A stretch of 6,390 bases of DNA from Clostridia bacterium (GTDB lineage Bacteria; Bacillota; Clostridia; Oscillospirales; Acutalibacteraceae): positions 1-6,390 of the forward strand of contig JAFOXT010000001.1 of assembly GCA_017425745.1 (NCBI GenBank), read 5' to 3'. The first letter of the stretch is position 1. The number at the start of each line of letters is the position of its first letter. The notes under the pieces were generated by a model, which was given only the letters and a program-made list of their open reading frames with translations, did not search any database and was not told the origin of the DNA. The translations under genes were made by a program, and so were the position numbers. Positions 1 through 6,389 of this stretch are shown here, one piece after another.

Positions 1-2478
1 GGATACTTCAAGATTCCCGTCGAAAGTGTTGAATTTATGAGCGAGGATGTCACTTTAGATAAGGATGGCAAAACAAAACTCAACGTATATGTAAAACCTG
101 AAGATGCAACAATTAAGGATCTTGTTTATGAATCAAGTGATGAAACCGTTGCAACTGTTGATAAATACGGTAATATTACTGCTGTAGGTGAAGGCACTGC
201 TACAATAACAGTTGCTTCAAAGGATGATCCTACAAAGAGCGATACAATGACTGTTACAGTAAAGGTTCCTGCAACAGAAATCAAGGTAGACAAAACAGAA
301 ATTACTATCAGAGAAGACGGAACAGACAAAGTAACTGCTACAGTAAATCCCGATGCAACAAATAAAGAGGTTACCTATGAATCAAGCGACGAAACCGTTG
401 TAAAGGTTGATGAAAACGGTAATATTGAAGCTGTAGGTGACGGTGAAGCTGTAATTATTGTAACATCAAAGGATAATCCTGATTTAAAAGCAGATGTTAA
501 AGTTACTGTTAAGAATCCTGTTACTGAAATCACATCAGTCGAAGATTTTACCATTACCTTAGGCGAAGAAAAAAATCTTGAAGCCAAGGTTAATGATGAT
601 GCAACTAATAAAGAGCTTATTTATGAATCAAGCAACCCCGGTGTTGTAAAGGTAAACAGTGACGGTAGCGTTGTAGGTGTTGGCGAAGGTACATCAATAA
701 TCACTATTACCTCAAAGGATGATCCTTCAATTACAACAACAGTTACAGTAACAGTTGTTCCCAGACAGTATGAGGTTACATATGAATTCATCGGTGAAAT
801 TCAGCCCGAAAATGTAACTGCTCCTGCAGGTGCTGTTTATGACGAAGGCACAACAGTTACTGTTGAAACTGATGCTTCTGCAGAAGGCTATATTTTCTCA
901 GGTTGGACAACTGAGGACGCAGAAGTAGAAGACGGTAAATTTACTCTCAACAATGATGTTCACTTTGTAGGTTCATGGACAAAGCTTTACAAGGTTACAT
1001 ATGAGTATGAAGGTGAAGTGCCTGCTGAAGCTCCTGAACTTCCTGCTGCTGAAAAATATACAGCAGGTAAAGAAGTAGACGTTAAAGCTGTTCCCTCAGT
1101 TGACGGTTATACATTCACAGGCTGGTACACAAGCGACGCAACTGTAGAAAACGGCAAGTTCACAATGCCTGAAAAGGATGTTGTACTCAAGGGTAAGTTT
1201 GAAAAGATTATCAACTATTACAACGTAGAATACAAATATGAAGGCGAAGTTCCTGCTGATGCACCTACATACGAAACAAAGACATATGAAGAAGGCACAA
1301 CAGTAACAGTTGAAGCTGAACCTTCAGTTGACGGCTACAGATTCCTCGGTTGGTCAAAGAACGGTTCATTTGTTCTCAATGAAGATGTAGTTATCATCGG
1401 TAAATGGGAAAAGATCAACTACTACAACGTAGAATACAAGTACGAAGGCGAAGTTCCTACCGGTGCACCTACATACGAAACAAAGACATACGAGGAAGGC
1501 ACAAACGTAATTGTTGAAGGTAATCCCTCAGTTGATGGTTATACATTCTCAGGTTGGACAACAGCAGACGCAGATATCGCAAGCGGTAACTTTGATATCT
1601 ATAATAATGTAGTAATTATCGGTAAGTGGACAAAGAATCCCGTATACTACAACGTAGAATACAAGTACGAAGGCGACGTTCCTGCTGATGCACCCACATA
1701 CGAAACAAAGACATACGAAGAAGGTACAACAGTAACAGTTGAAGCTGAACCTTCAGTTGACGGATACAAGTTCCTTGGTTGGTCAAAGAACGGATCATTT
1801 GTAATCAACAACAATGTTGTTATCATCGGTAAATGGGAAAAGCTTCCCGGACCCGTAACCGAAATTATTGCACCTGAAAAAATTACAATTGTTTTAGGTG
1901 AAGAGAAGATGCTTGAAGCTTCTGTAAACACAAATGCAGTTAACAAGTCTCTTTACTATATGTCAAACAACGAAAGCGTTGTTAAGATTGACGAAAACGG
2001 TAAAATTACAACAGTAGGTGCAGGTACAGCTCTTATTACAGTTGCTTCTGTAGAGAATCCTTCAATTTATAAGGTTGTAGAGGTTACTGTTACTGCAAAG
2101 CCTGCAGCTCTTTCAAAGCATTATATCGTATTCGGCAAGACTGAAAAAATCGGTTGGTACAGCGTATCACTTGACGGCGGTAAGACATTCTTTACCCAGT
2201 TCGGTAATGACCACCTTGAAGTTGAAAAGGGTACAGAAATTATCGTTAGGGCTAACGACGTATTCGGCGATCCCTTCACCTTCTATGTAAACGGCAATGC
2301 TGTAACACCTGATGAAAACGGTTATGTAAGAATTCTTGTTAATGACTTTATTCTTATCGGTGCTCTCGGTATTCCCGTAGTTGCTCCCGATGCAGAAGAA
2401 TCACTTAACTTTATTCAGAAGTTCATTAAGGCAATCAAGGACTTCTTTGCAAAGATTGCAGCATTCTTCAAGTTTTAA
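1..2478 (+). CDS. Large repetitive surface/secreted protein with BIG2 and GYxFxGW repeats (5' end missing)
   Basis: The frame is open from base 1 to the TAA at 2476-2478, giving 825 visible residues. The ATG at 37 is not the start: it has no ribosome site, and the first BIG2 domain already begins in frame at about residue 6 (PVESVEF). Domains in visible numbering are BIG2 at 6-89, 90-172 and 173-254, five GYxFxGW repeats at 255-615, BIG2 again at 618-701, a C-terminal module at 702-800 and an amphipathic tail at 801-825. I see no cysteine, as is usual for exported repeat proteins. There is no LPXTG signal, dockerin, SLH domain or hydrophobic anchor helix at the C-terminus. Any signal peptide and functional head domain would lie upstream. 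BIG2 and GYxFxGW modules are known as stalk or adhesive parts of cell-surface proteins, so a role as an adhesin or surface stalk is inferred. A transcription terminator follows directly. Confidence 0.93.
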   Translation, partial: GYFKIPVESVEFMSEDVTLDKDGKTKLNVYVKPEDATIKDLVYESSDETVATVDKYGNITAVGEGTATITVASKDDPTKSDTMTVTVKVPATEIKVDKTEITIREDGTDKVTATVNPDATNKEVTYESSDETVVKVDENGNIEAVGDGEAVIIVTSKDNPDLKADVKVTVKNPVTEITSVEDFTITLGEEKNLEAKVNDDATNKELIYESSNPGVVKVNSDGSVVGVGEGTSIITITSKDDPSITTTVTVTVVPRQYEVTYEFIGEIQPENVTAPAGAVYDEGTTVTVETDASAEGYIFSGWTTEDAEVEDGKFTLNNDVHFVGSWTKLYKVTYEYEGEVPAEAPELPAAEKYTAGKEVDVKAVPSVDGYTFTGWYTSDATVENGKFTMPEKDVVLKGKFEKIINYYNVEYKYEGEVPADAPTYETKTYEEGTTVTVEAEPSVDGYRFLGWSKNGSFVLNEDVVIIGKWEKINYYNVEYKYEGEVPTGAPTYETKTYEEGTNVIVEGNPSVDGYTFSGWTTADADIASGNFDIYNNVVIIGKWTKNPVYYNVEYKYEGDVPADAPTYETKTYEEGTTVTVEAEPSVDGYKFLGWSKNGSFVINNNVVIIGKWEKLPGPVTEIIAPEKITIVLGEEKMLEASVNTNAVNKSLYYMSNNESVVKIDENGKITTVGAGTALITVASVENPSIYKVVEVTVTAKPAALSKHYIVFGKTEKIGWYSVSLDGGKTFFTQFGNDHLEVEKGTEIIVRANDVFGDPFTFYVNGNAVTPDENGYVRILVNDFILIGALGIPVVAPDAEESLNFIQKFIKAIKDFFAKIAAFFKF
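16..762 (+). repeat. Three tandem BIG2 (bacterial Ig-like group 2) domains
   Basis: Three units of about 82-84 residues lie at 16-267, 268-516 and 517-762. Each shows the BIG2 pattern: an initial (P)xTEI or ESVEF strand, then YESS(D/N)xxVxxV, an xxGxIxxVGxGxAxIxVxSKDxP turn, and a closing VTVTVxxP strand. Units 1 and 2 share ESSDETV, while unit 3 carries TLGEEKNLEA, which is echoed in the fourth BIG2 domain at 1852-2103. These folds act as rigid spacers or binding modules in surface proteins. Confidence 0.88.
763..1845 (+). repeat. Five tandem GYxFxGW repeats (SHIRT / InlB B-repeat-like)
   Basis: The units are R1 763-987, R2 988-1212, R3 1213-1416, R4 1417-1644 and R5 1645-1845. Each begins (Y)xVxYxYxGxVP, continues with YxxGxxVxVxxxPSVDGYxFxGW, and ends VxxxGKWxK or a variant. 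R1, R2 and R4 are about 75 residues and carry a (T/S)(T/S)(D/E)A-type insertion after the GW. R3 and R5 are about 67 residues, lack it, and read GWSKNGSFV instead. R3 and R5 differ at only 5 of 66 aligned residues. Related modules are known in Gram-positive surface proteins. Whether the best family name is SHIRT or InlB B-repeat needs a profile search. Confidence 0.82.
1852..2103 (+). repeat. Fourth BIG2 domain, separated from the first three
   Basis: Eighty-four residues begin PVTEI and contain VLGEEKMLEA, SVVKIDENGKI and VGAGTALITVAS, closing with VEVTVTAKP. The LGEEKxLEA segment and the PVTEI opening match BIG2 unit 3 better than units 1 or 2. This suggests that units 3 and 4 were once adjacent or arose by duplication. 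Confidence 0.85.
2104..2475 (+). other. C-terminal module with cationic amphipathic tail
   Basis: Residues 702-800 form a globular-looking module with LDGGKTFFTQFGN, GTEIIVRANDVFGDPF and VNGNAVTPDENGY, and a GALGIPVVAPDAEE linker. I cannot assign it to a named family. The last 25 residues (2401-2475) contain FIQKFIKAIKDFFAKIAAFF. Bulky hydrophobic residues fall on one helical face and five lysines mostly on the other, with one aspartate. There is no LPXTG motif and no continuous membrane-spanning stretch. A role in surface retention or membrane contact is inference. Confidence 0.6.
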
Positions 2479-2499
2479 TTGAATTAAGTTGAATTGAAT

Positions 2500-2536
2500 A
2501 AAATCAGCAGATTTTGATCTGCTGATTTTTTCTTTT
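2500..2536 (+). terminator. Intrinsic (Rho-independent) terminator
   Basis: A perfect 13-bp stem pairs 2500-2512 (AAAATCAGCAGAT) with 2517-2529 (ATCTGCTGATTTT) around a TTTG loop. It is followed by a T-rich run to 2536 (six T, C, four T, partly within the stem). It starts 22 bases after the stop codon of the surface protein gene and should isolate that transcript from the downstream oxidoreductase unit. The A/T ends of the stem would also give some terminator activity on the minus strand. Confidence 0.93.
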
Positions 2537-2541
2537 ATCAA

Positions 2542-2570
2542 TTGCATTATTTAGGTTTTAGTGCTATTAT
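2542..2570 (+). promoter_or_regulatory. Sigma-A-type promoter with extended -10
   Basis: A -35 box TTGCAT (2542-2547) is followed by a 17-bp spacer and a -10 box TATTAT (2565-2570). TG at 2562-2563 supplies the extended -10 motif (TGCTATTAT). Transcription would start near 2577, leaving a short leader of about 24 bases before the ATG at 2601. It lies just downstream of the terminator and is well placed to drive the oxidoreductase gene. No convincing operator repeat is visible around it. Confidence 0.8.
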
Positions 2571-2600
2571 CTTTTTATAAAGAGATAAGGAGAACATACT

Positions 2601-3560
2601 ATGAAGAAATTCAGATGGGCCTATATCGGCTCAGGAAATATCGCTTATTCAACAGCAAGAAGTATTCTCAAGGGTGACCACGAAATAACTGCAGTGTATA
2701 GCCGTACCTATAAAAAGGCGGTAGCTTTTGCTGAAAAAGTCGGCGCAAAAGCTTATGAAACATTTGATGAGCTCCTTTCAGAAGGAAACTTTGACGGAGT
2801 TTATATCTGTACACCACACACCTCTCACGTGGAGTATGCAGTATCAGTGCTTAAAGCACACTTTCCCGTGCTTTGCGAAAAGCCGGTGGGTGTTTCTGTA
2901 AAAGATGTTGAGCTTCTTATTGAAACGGCAAGGGAGAACAATACCTACTTTGCCGAGGCTATGTGGACATGGTTTTCCGATACGGCACTTACAGTAAAAA
3001 AATGGGTGCAGAGCGGTGAAATCGGTCAGGTGAAAAAGGTGGAGATTCATCATTGCTTCCCGGGTATGAGTATGAAGGCAGATTCTCGTGTGCGCGACCC
3101 TATGACAGCAGGCGGTGCCCTTCTTGATATCGGTATTTACCCCATAACATATTGCTACAATATTTTCGGCTATCCCGATAAAATCCGATGTGAGGGCACA
3201 ATTGAACAGGGAATCGATACAAAAGAAAAGGTTATCCTGACCTACGGAAGCCTTGATTGTGAGCTATATATGAGTCTTTATTATCCGAAGGAAAAATGTG
3301 TCATCAAGGGCAGTAAGGGCTCTGTTCGTCTTCCCGGTGTTTTCCATGCAGCACCTATGGCTGTGCTTATGAAAAAAATTCCCGTAAAGCTGGGCTTGGG
3401 TAAAACTACTTACCTTAATGAGTTCGACAGGTGTGTTCAGGAAATCAGAAACGGCAAAACTGAATCTGAATATATTCCCTTTGAAGCAACCTTAAGCACA
3501 ATGAAAATTATGGACGAATGCCGTAAGCAGATGGGATTGATATATCCATTTGAGAAGTAA
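2601..3560 (+). CDS. Gfo/Idh/MocA-family NAD(P)-dependent oxidoreductase
   Basis: This 319-residue cytoplasmic dehydrogenase is the usual length for the family. The ATG is supported by AAGGAGA at 2587-2593, 7 bases upstream. The N-terminal Rossmann fold shows GSGNIA (residues 10-15) for the dinucleotide, with TPHTSH at 71-76 and the family hallmark CEKP at 92-95, whose Lys94 is the expected catalytic lysine. The C-terminal substrate domain carries GGALLDIGIYP (171-181), where Asp176 and Tyr180 match residues that family members use in catalysis or sugar binding. The EAMWTWF segment (119-125) and DIGIYP pattern resemble the trans-1,2-dihydrobenzene-1,2-diol dehydrogenase-like branch, but family members oxidise many sugars, inositols and diols. 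The substrate cannot be read from the sequence. It has its own promoter and no terminator before the next gene. Confidence 0.93.
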   Translation: MKKFRWAYIGSGNIAYSTARSILKGDHEITAVYSRTYKKAVAFAEKVGAKAYETFDELLSEGNFDGVYICTPHTSHVEYAVSVLKAHFPVLCEKPVGVSVKDVELLIETARENNTYFAEAMWTWFSDTALTVKKWVQSGEIGQVKKVEIHHCFPGMSMKADSRVRDPMTAGGALLDIGIYPITYCYNIFGYPDKIRCEGTIEQGIDTKEKVILTYGSLDCELYMSLYYPKEKCVIKGSKGSVRLPGVFHAAPMAVLMKKIPVKLGLGKTTYLNEFDRCVQEIRNGKTESEYIPFEATLSTMKIMDECRKQMGLIYPFEK

Positions 3561-3568
3561 AGATTTAT

Positions 3569-3597
3569 TTGACTTGAAACAGAATAAGTGATAAAAT
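3569..3597 (+). promoter_or_regulatory. Sigma-A-type promoter with extended -10
   Basis: TTGACT (3569-3574), a 17-bp spacer and TAAAAT (3592-3597) are close to consensus, with TG at 3589-3590 forming an extended -10 (TGATAAAAT). The -35 box starts 8 bases after the stop codon of the upstream oxidoreductase gene. Transcription would start near 3604, giving a leader of about 24 bases. This gives the two-gene redox unit its own start even if read-through from the upstream gene occurs. Confidence 0.82.
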
Positions 3598-3620
3598 TAT
3601 AGGGAAAAAATTATAGGAGG
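3593..3620 (+). repeat. 14-bp imperfect tandem duplication overlapping the -10 box and ribosome site
   Basis: AAAATTATAGG occurs at 3593-3603 and again at 3607-3617, inside two adjacent 14-base units that match at 11 positions. The first copy includes most of the -10 box and the predicted transcription start. The second copy runs into the AGGAGG ribosome site (3615-3620), 7 bases before the ATG at 3628. Replication slippage is the simplest origin. Confidence 0.6.
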
Positions 3621-3627
3621 AAACCTT

Positions 3628-5184
3628 ATGAAGAATTACGATGTAATAGTAATCGGTGCAGGTAACGGCGGCCTTGCAGCAGCAGCAACCTGTGCTAAAG
3701 AAGGTCTTTCAACTCTTCTTCTTGAAAGACATAACATTCCCGGTGGCTCTGCTTCATCCTTTGTAAGAGGCCGCTTTGAATTTGAACCCTCACTTCACGA
3801 GCTTGCAGGTGTCGGAGCACCTGATAAAAGCGGACAGATTGAGGATATGTTCAGCCGTATGGAGGGTAACGTTGACTGGGCTACCCACGATTCAACCTTC
3901 CGTCTTGTTGTCCCTGCTAAAGAGGGGGATAAGGATGCGTTTCTTAACGAAAACGGTGTAATGGTAACTGTTGATGCTCGTATGCCTGTGGGCTTTGAAG
4001 CTTTTTCCAAAAAGCTTGATGAAATTGTTCCGGGCTCATACGAAAGCAGTATGGCCGCATTTGATCTTTCAACAAGAATGTTCAAGGCTCTGGATGCTCT
4101 TGATAATCCCGTTCAGCTTCCCGGAAGCTTAAAGGATATTCCTGATATAATGAGAATGGTTTCTCATAATATGAAAGACTCACTTGATGCTTTGGGAATG
4201 CCCAAAAAGGCACAGGATATTTTCAATACCTATTGGTGCTATCTTGGCTCTCCCGCATCACAGCTTGATTTTCTCTACTACCTTGCAATGCTCCACAGCT
4301 ATGTAAAGGACGGTACAGGTATTCCTAAGCTGAGAAGCCACGAAATGAGCCTTGCTCTTGATGAGGTTATCAGAAGACACGGCGGTGACATCTGGTACAA
4401 TTCAGAGGTTACAAAGGTTATTATGAAAAACGGCAAGCCTGTCGGTGTTCAGATAAACGGCGAAAAAGAGGTTTACGGCAAATACTTTATCTGTAACTCT
4501 TCACCCAACAGAGTATGGAGCGACCTTTTTGAAAAGAAGGATATTCCGGGAAAGCAGATTAAAATGCTTAATGCAAGAAAAATTGCCTGCAGTCTTACAA
4601 CAGTTTATCTCGGTATGAACAAAACTAAGGAAGAGCTTGGAATCAAGGATTATTCTGTATTTATTGCTCCCGATTCAGATTCTGATAAGCAGTATGAAGC
4701 GGCTCAGAATTTCTTCAGCGGATATTGCATTATTAACTGTCTTAATGAGATTATTCCTGACTGTACACCTGAGGGCACAAGTCAGCTTTTCCTTACAACA
4801 ATGACCTTCGGCGATGTTATGAAGGATATCAGACCTCAGGACTATAAAAAGTTCAAGACAAAGGTTGCAAAGGATATGATTGAGACCTGTGAAAAGGCTC
4901 TTAATATTTCAATCACTCCTTATATTGAGGAAATTGAAATTGCGCTTCCGCCAACCTTTGCCCGTTATCTCAACACACCCCACGGCACACCTTACGGCTA
5001 TATGCTTGAAAAATGGGATAGTATGATTCCCAGAACAGTTCAGTTTATTCAGGACCAGCCTTTCAGCAACTTCTTCTTCTGCGGTGCAACTCAGGAAAGA
5101 GGCGACGGCTACGGCTGTGCATATTTCAGTGGTGAAAAAGCAGGCGGACTTGTTGTAAAAGCATTAAAAAAGGAGGGTAAATAA
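3628..5184 (+). CDS. CrtI / RetSat-like FAD-dependent oxidoreductase (phytoene desaturase superfamily)
   Basis: This 518-residue flavoprotein is about the length of CrtI-type desaturases and carotenoid isomerases. The start is fixed by AGGAGG at 3615-3620. The N-terminus has the FAD-binding GxGxxG motif (GAGNGG, residues 10-15) and the ribose-binding Glu33 at the end of strand 2. PGGSASSFVRGRFEFEPS follows at 38-55, the usual GG(R/S)xxS-type second motif of the amine oxidase/CrtI superfamily. The C-terminal flavin motif FFFCGATQERGDGYGCAYFSG (482-502) closes the FAD site. There is no signal peptide. Relatives desaturate, isomerise or saturate C=C bonds in isoprenoids. No carotenoid gene such as a phytoene synthase is present here, and the product overlaps functionally with the adjacent reductase gene, so reduction rather than desaturation is the better guess in an anaerobe. 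The substrate is unknown. Confidence 0.9.
   Translation: MKNYDVIVIGAGNGGLAAAATCAKEGLSTLLLERHNIPGGSASSFVRGRFEFEPSLHELAGVGAPDKSGQIEDMFSRMEGNVDWATHDSTFRLVVPAKEGDKDAFLNENGVMVTVDARMPVGFEAFSKKLDEIVPGSYESSMAAFDLSTRMFKALDALDNPVQLPGSLKDIPDIMRMVSHNMKDSLDALGMPKKAQDIFNTYWCYLGSPASQLDFLYYLAMLHSYVKDGTGIPKLRSHEMSLALDEVIRRHGGDIWYNSEVTKVIMKNGKPVGVQINGEKEVYGKYFICNSSPNRVWSDLFEKKDIPGKQIKMLNARKIACSLTTVYLGMNKTKEELGIKDYSVFIAPDSDSDKQYEAAQNFFSGYCIINCLNEIIPDCTPEGTSQLFLTTMTFGDVMKDIRPQDYKKFKTKVAKDMIETCEKALNISITPYIEEIEIALPPTFARYLNTPHGTPYGYMLEKWDSMIPRTVQFIQDQPFSNFFFCGATQERGDGYGCAYFSGEKAGGLVVKALKKEGK
5171..5176 (+). promoter_or_regulatory. Ribosome binding site inside the upstream gene's 3' end
   Basis: AGGAGG overlaps the last codons of the CrtI-like gene, 10 bases before the ATG at 5187, with the upstream stop codon (5182-5184) between them. 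Ribosomes ending the first gene would be released on top of this site. This favours translational coupling and matched amounts of the two proteins. Confidence 0.85.
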
Positions 5185-5186
5185 TT

Positions 5187-6389
5187 ATGGCAAGCAATTT
5201 TAAATCACTTAAAGCAAAAGAGTTTCTGCCTATGCTTTCAGACAGACAGGCAAGATTCAATGCAGCAAAAGCTGAGCTTGTGGAGATTTCCGATAATGCT
5301 ACAGCGCTTGCAAAAGCCCTTCACCCCAAGCGTCAGTATCTTAAAATTGAAAAGGTAACTGAAAGAGGCGAGGATTGCAGAAGCTTCACTCTTGTACCTG
5401 ACACAGAAAAAGGAACAACATCACTTGCTTATTTCGGTGCAGGTAAGTACCTTACAGTTTTTGAAACAATTGAAGGTATGCCTATTACAAGAGCATATTC
5501 AATTTCATCTTCACCCAAGGACTCACTTGAAGGCAAGTATGTGCTTACAATCAAGCTTGTTGAAGGCGGCCTTATGTCAAAGTTTATCTTTGATACATGG
5601 AAAGAGGGCAGAAGCGTTGAGGTTTCAGCACCTGCAGGTAATTTTGAATATCAGGAGCTGAGAGATGCAAAAAAGGTTATCTGCCTTGCAGGCGGCAGCG
5701 GTATTACTCCCTTTGTTTCAATGGCGAATGCTATTAAAGACGGAGACGAAGACTTTGAAATGGTTCTTCTTTACGGCAGCAGAAATTACGATAACATTCT
5801 TTTCAAAGACGAGCTTGCTGCTCTTGAAAAGGAATGTGATAAAATTAAGGTTGTTCACGTGCTCAGCGACGAAAAGAAAGCTAAAAAGGGCACAGAAAAA
5901 GGCTTTATAACTGCTGAGCTTATTAAAAAGTACGCACCCGAAAACGAGGAGTATTCAGTATTTATCTGCGGTCCTCAGCAGATGTACGACTTCCTTGACG
6001 GTGAGCTTGAAAAGCTTGGTAAAGAGAAAAAATATATCCGTCACGAAATGTTCGGTGAATTCCACAACCCTGCTTCCGAGAGCGATTATCCTGCCGGTGT
6101 ACCCGAAGAGGTTAAAATCACCGTTACAATTCAGGACGAAACCTATACAGTTACAGGTAAGACAGGTGACTCTGTTATGCAGACACTTGAAAAGAATAAG
6201 ATTGCAGTGCCTGCGCGTTGCCGAAGCGGTGAATGCGGTTTCTGCCATTCACATCTTCTTTCAGGTAAGGTATATGTGCCTGAGGCACTTGAATACAGAC
6301 GACTTGCCGACTATAAATTCGGTTGTATTCATCCCTGTTGTTCATTCCCTCTTACAGACCTTGTAATTAATGTTCCCGTTGCAAAATAA
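5187..6389 (+). CDS. Ferredoxin-NAD(P) reductase-type flavoprotein with C-terminal [2Fe-2S] domain
   Basis: This complete 400-residue protein ends with TAA at 6387-6389 and starts 2 bases after the CrtI-like gene. An N-terminal helical, charged extension (about 1-48) precedes the reductase core. The FAD-binding barrel (about 50-155) has the RxYS motif RAYS at 102-105. The NAD(P) domain has GGSGITP at 169-175 and CGPQQM at 261-266. The C-terminal plant-type ferredoxin domain (about 308-397) has CRSGECGFC, giving ligands Cys345, Cys350 and Cys353, and the fourth ligand is most likely Cys384 in GCIHPCCSFP. This is the layout of oxygenase reductases and similar enzymes that pass electrons from NAD(P)H through FAD to a one-electron [2Fe-2S] carrier. 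With no oxygenase nearby, the coupled CrtI-like flavoprotein is the likely acceptor. NADH versus NADPH preference cannot be judged safely. Confidence 0.93.
   Translation: MASNFKSLKAKEFLPMLSDRQARFNAAKAELVEISDNATALAKALHPKRQYLKIEKVTERGEDCRSFTLVPDTEKGTTSLAYFGAGKYLTVFETIEGMPITRAYSISSSPKDSLEGKYVLTIKLVEGGLMSKFIFDTWKEGRSVEVSAPAGNFEYQELRDAKKVICLAGGSGITPFVSMANAIKDGDEDFEMVLLYGSRNYDNILFKDELAALEKECDKIKVVHVLSDEKKAKKGTEKGFITAELIKKYAPENEEYSVFICGPQQMYDFLDGELEKLGKEKKYIRHEMFGEFHNPASESDYPAGVPEEVKITVTIQDETYTVTGKTGDSVMQTLEKNKIAVPARCRSGECGFCHSHLLSGKVYVPEALEYRRLADYKFGCIHPCCSFPLTDLVINVPVAK

Noticed and set aside
37..39. ATG at 37 as the true start of the surface protein
   Set aside because: The frame is open to base 1, there is no ribosome site upstream, and the BIG2 fold begins before this codon.
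126..587. Minus-strand open frames of 67 and 70 residues
   Set aside because: They are low-complexity antisense shadows (V/S/T-rich) of the BIG2 repeats, with no ribosome site or recognisable protein.
1213..1845. Repeat array as a CRISPR or mobile element
   Set aside because: The repeats are long, in frame and protein-coding, with no short palindromic repeat-spacer structure, transposase or terminal inverted repeats.
1616..1946. Minus-strand open frames of 60 and 99 residues
   Set aside because: Antisense of the GYxFxGW repeats and BIG2 unit 4. The coding signal is clearly on the plus strand.
2479..2499. Three TTGAAT repeats after the surface protein stop codon
   Set aside because: Short AT-rich low-complexity sequence in a terminator leader, with no evidence of a binding site.
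3565..3587. TTATT / AATAA inverted repeat overlapping the second promoter
   Set aside because: Only 5 bp of A/T, expected by chance in AT-rich intergenic DNA, so not supportable as an operator.
3628..5184. Carotenoid biosynthesis (crtI/crtN) assignment
   Set aside because: The FAD motifs fit the superfamily, but no phytoene or dehydrosqualene synthase gene is nearby and the coupled reductase points to a different electron flow. No gene symbol is given.
5392..6366. Alternate-frame open frames within the reductase gene on both strands
   Set aside because: They overlap a gene with well-placed FAD, NAD and [2Fe-2S] motifs, and their translations show no domain pattern.
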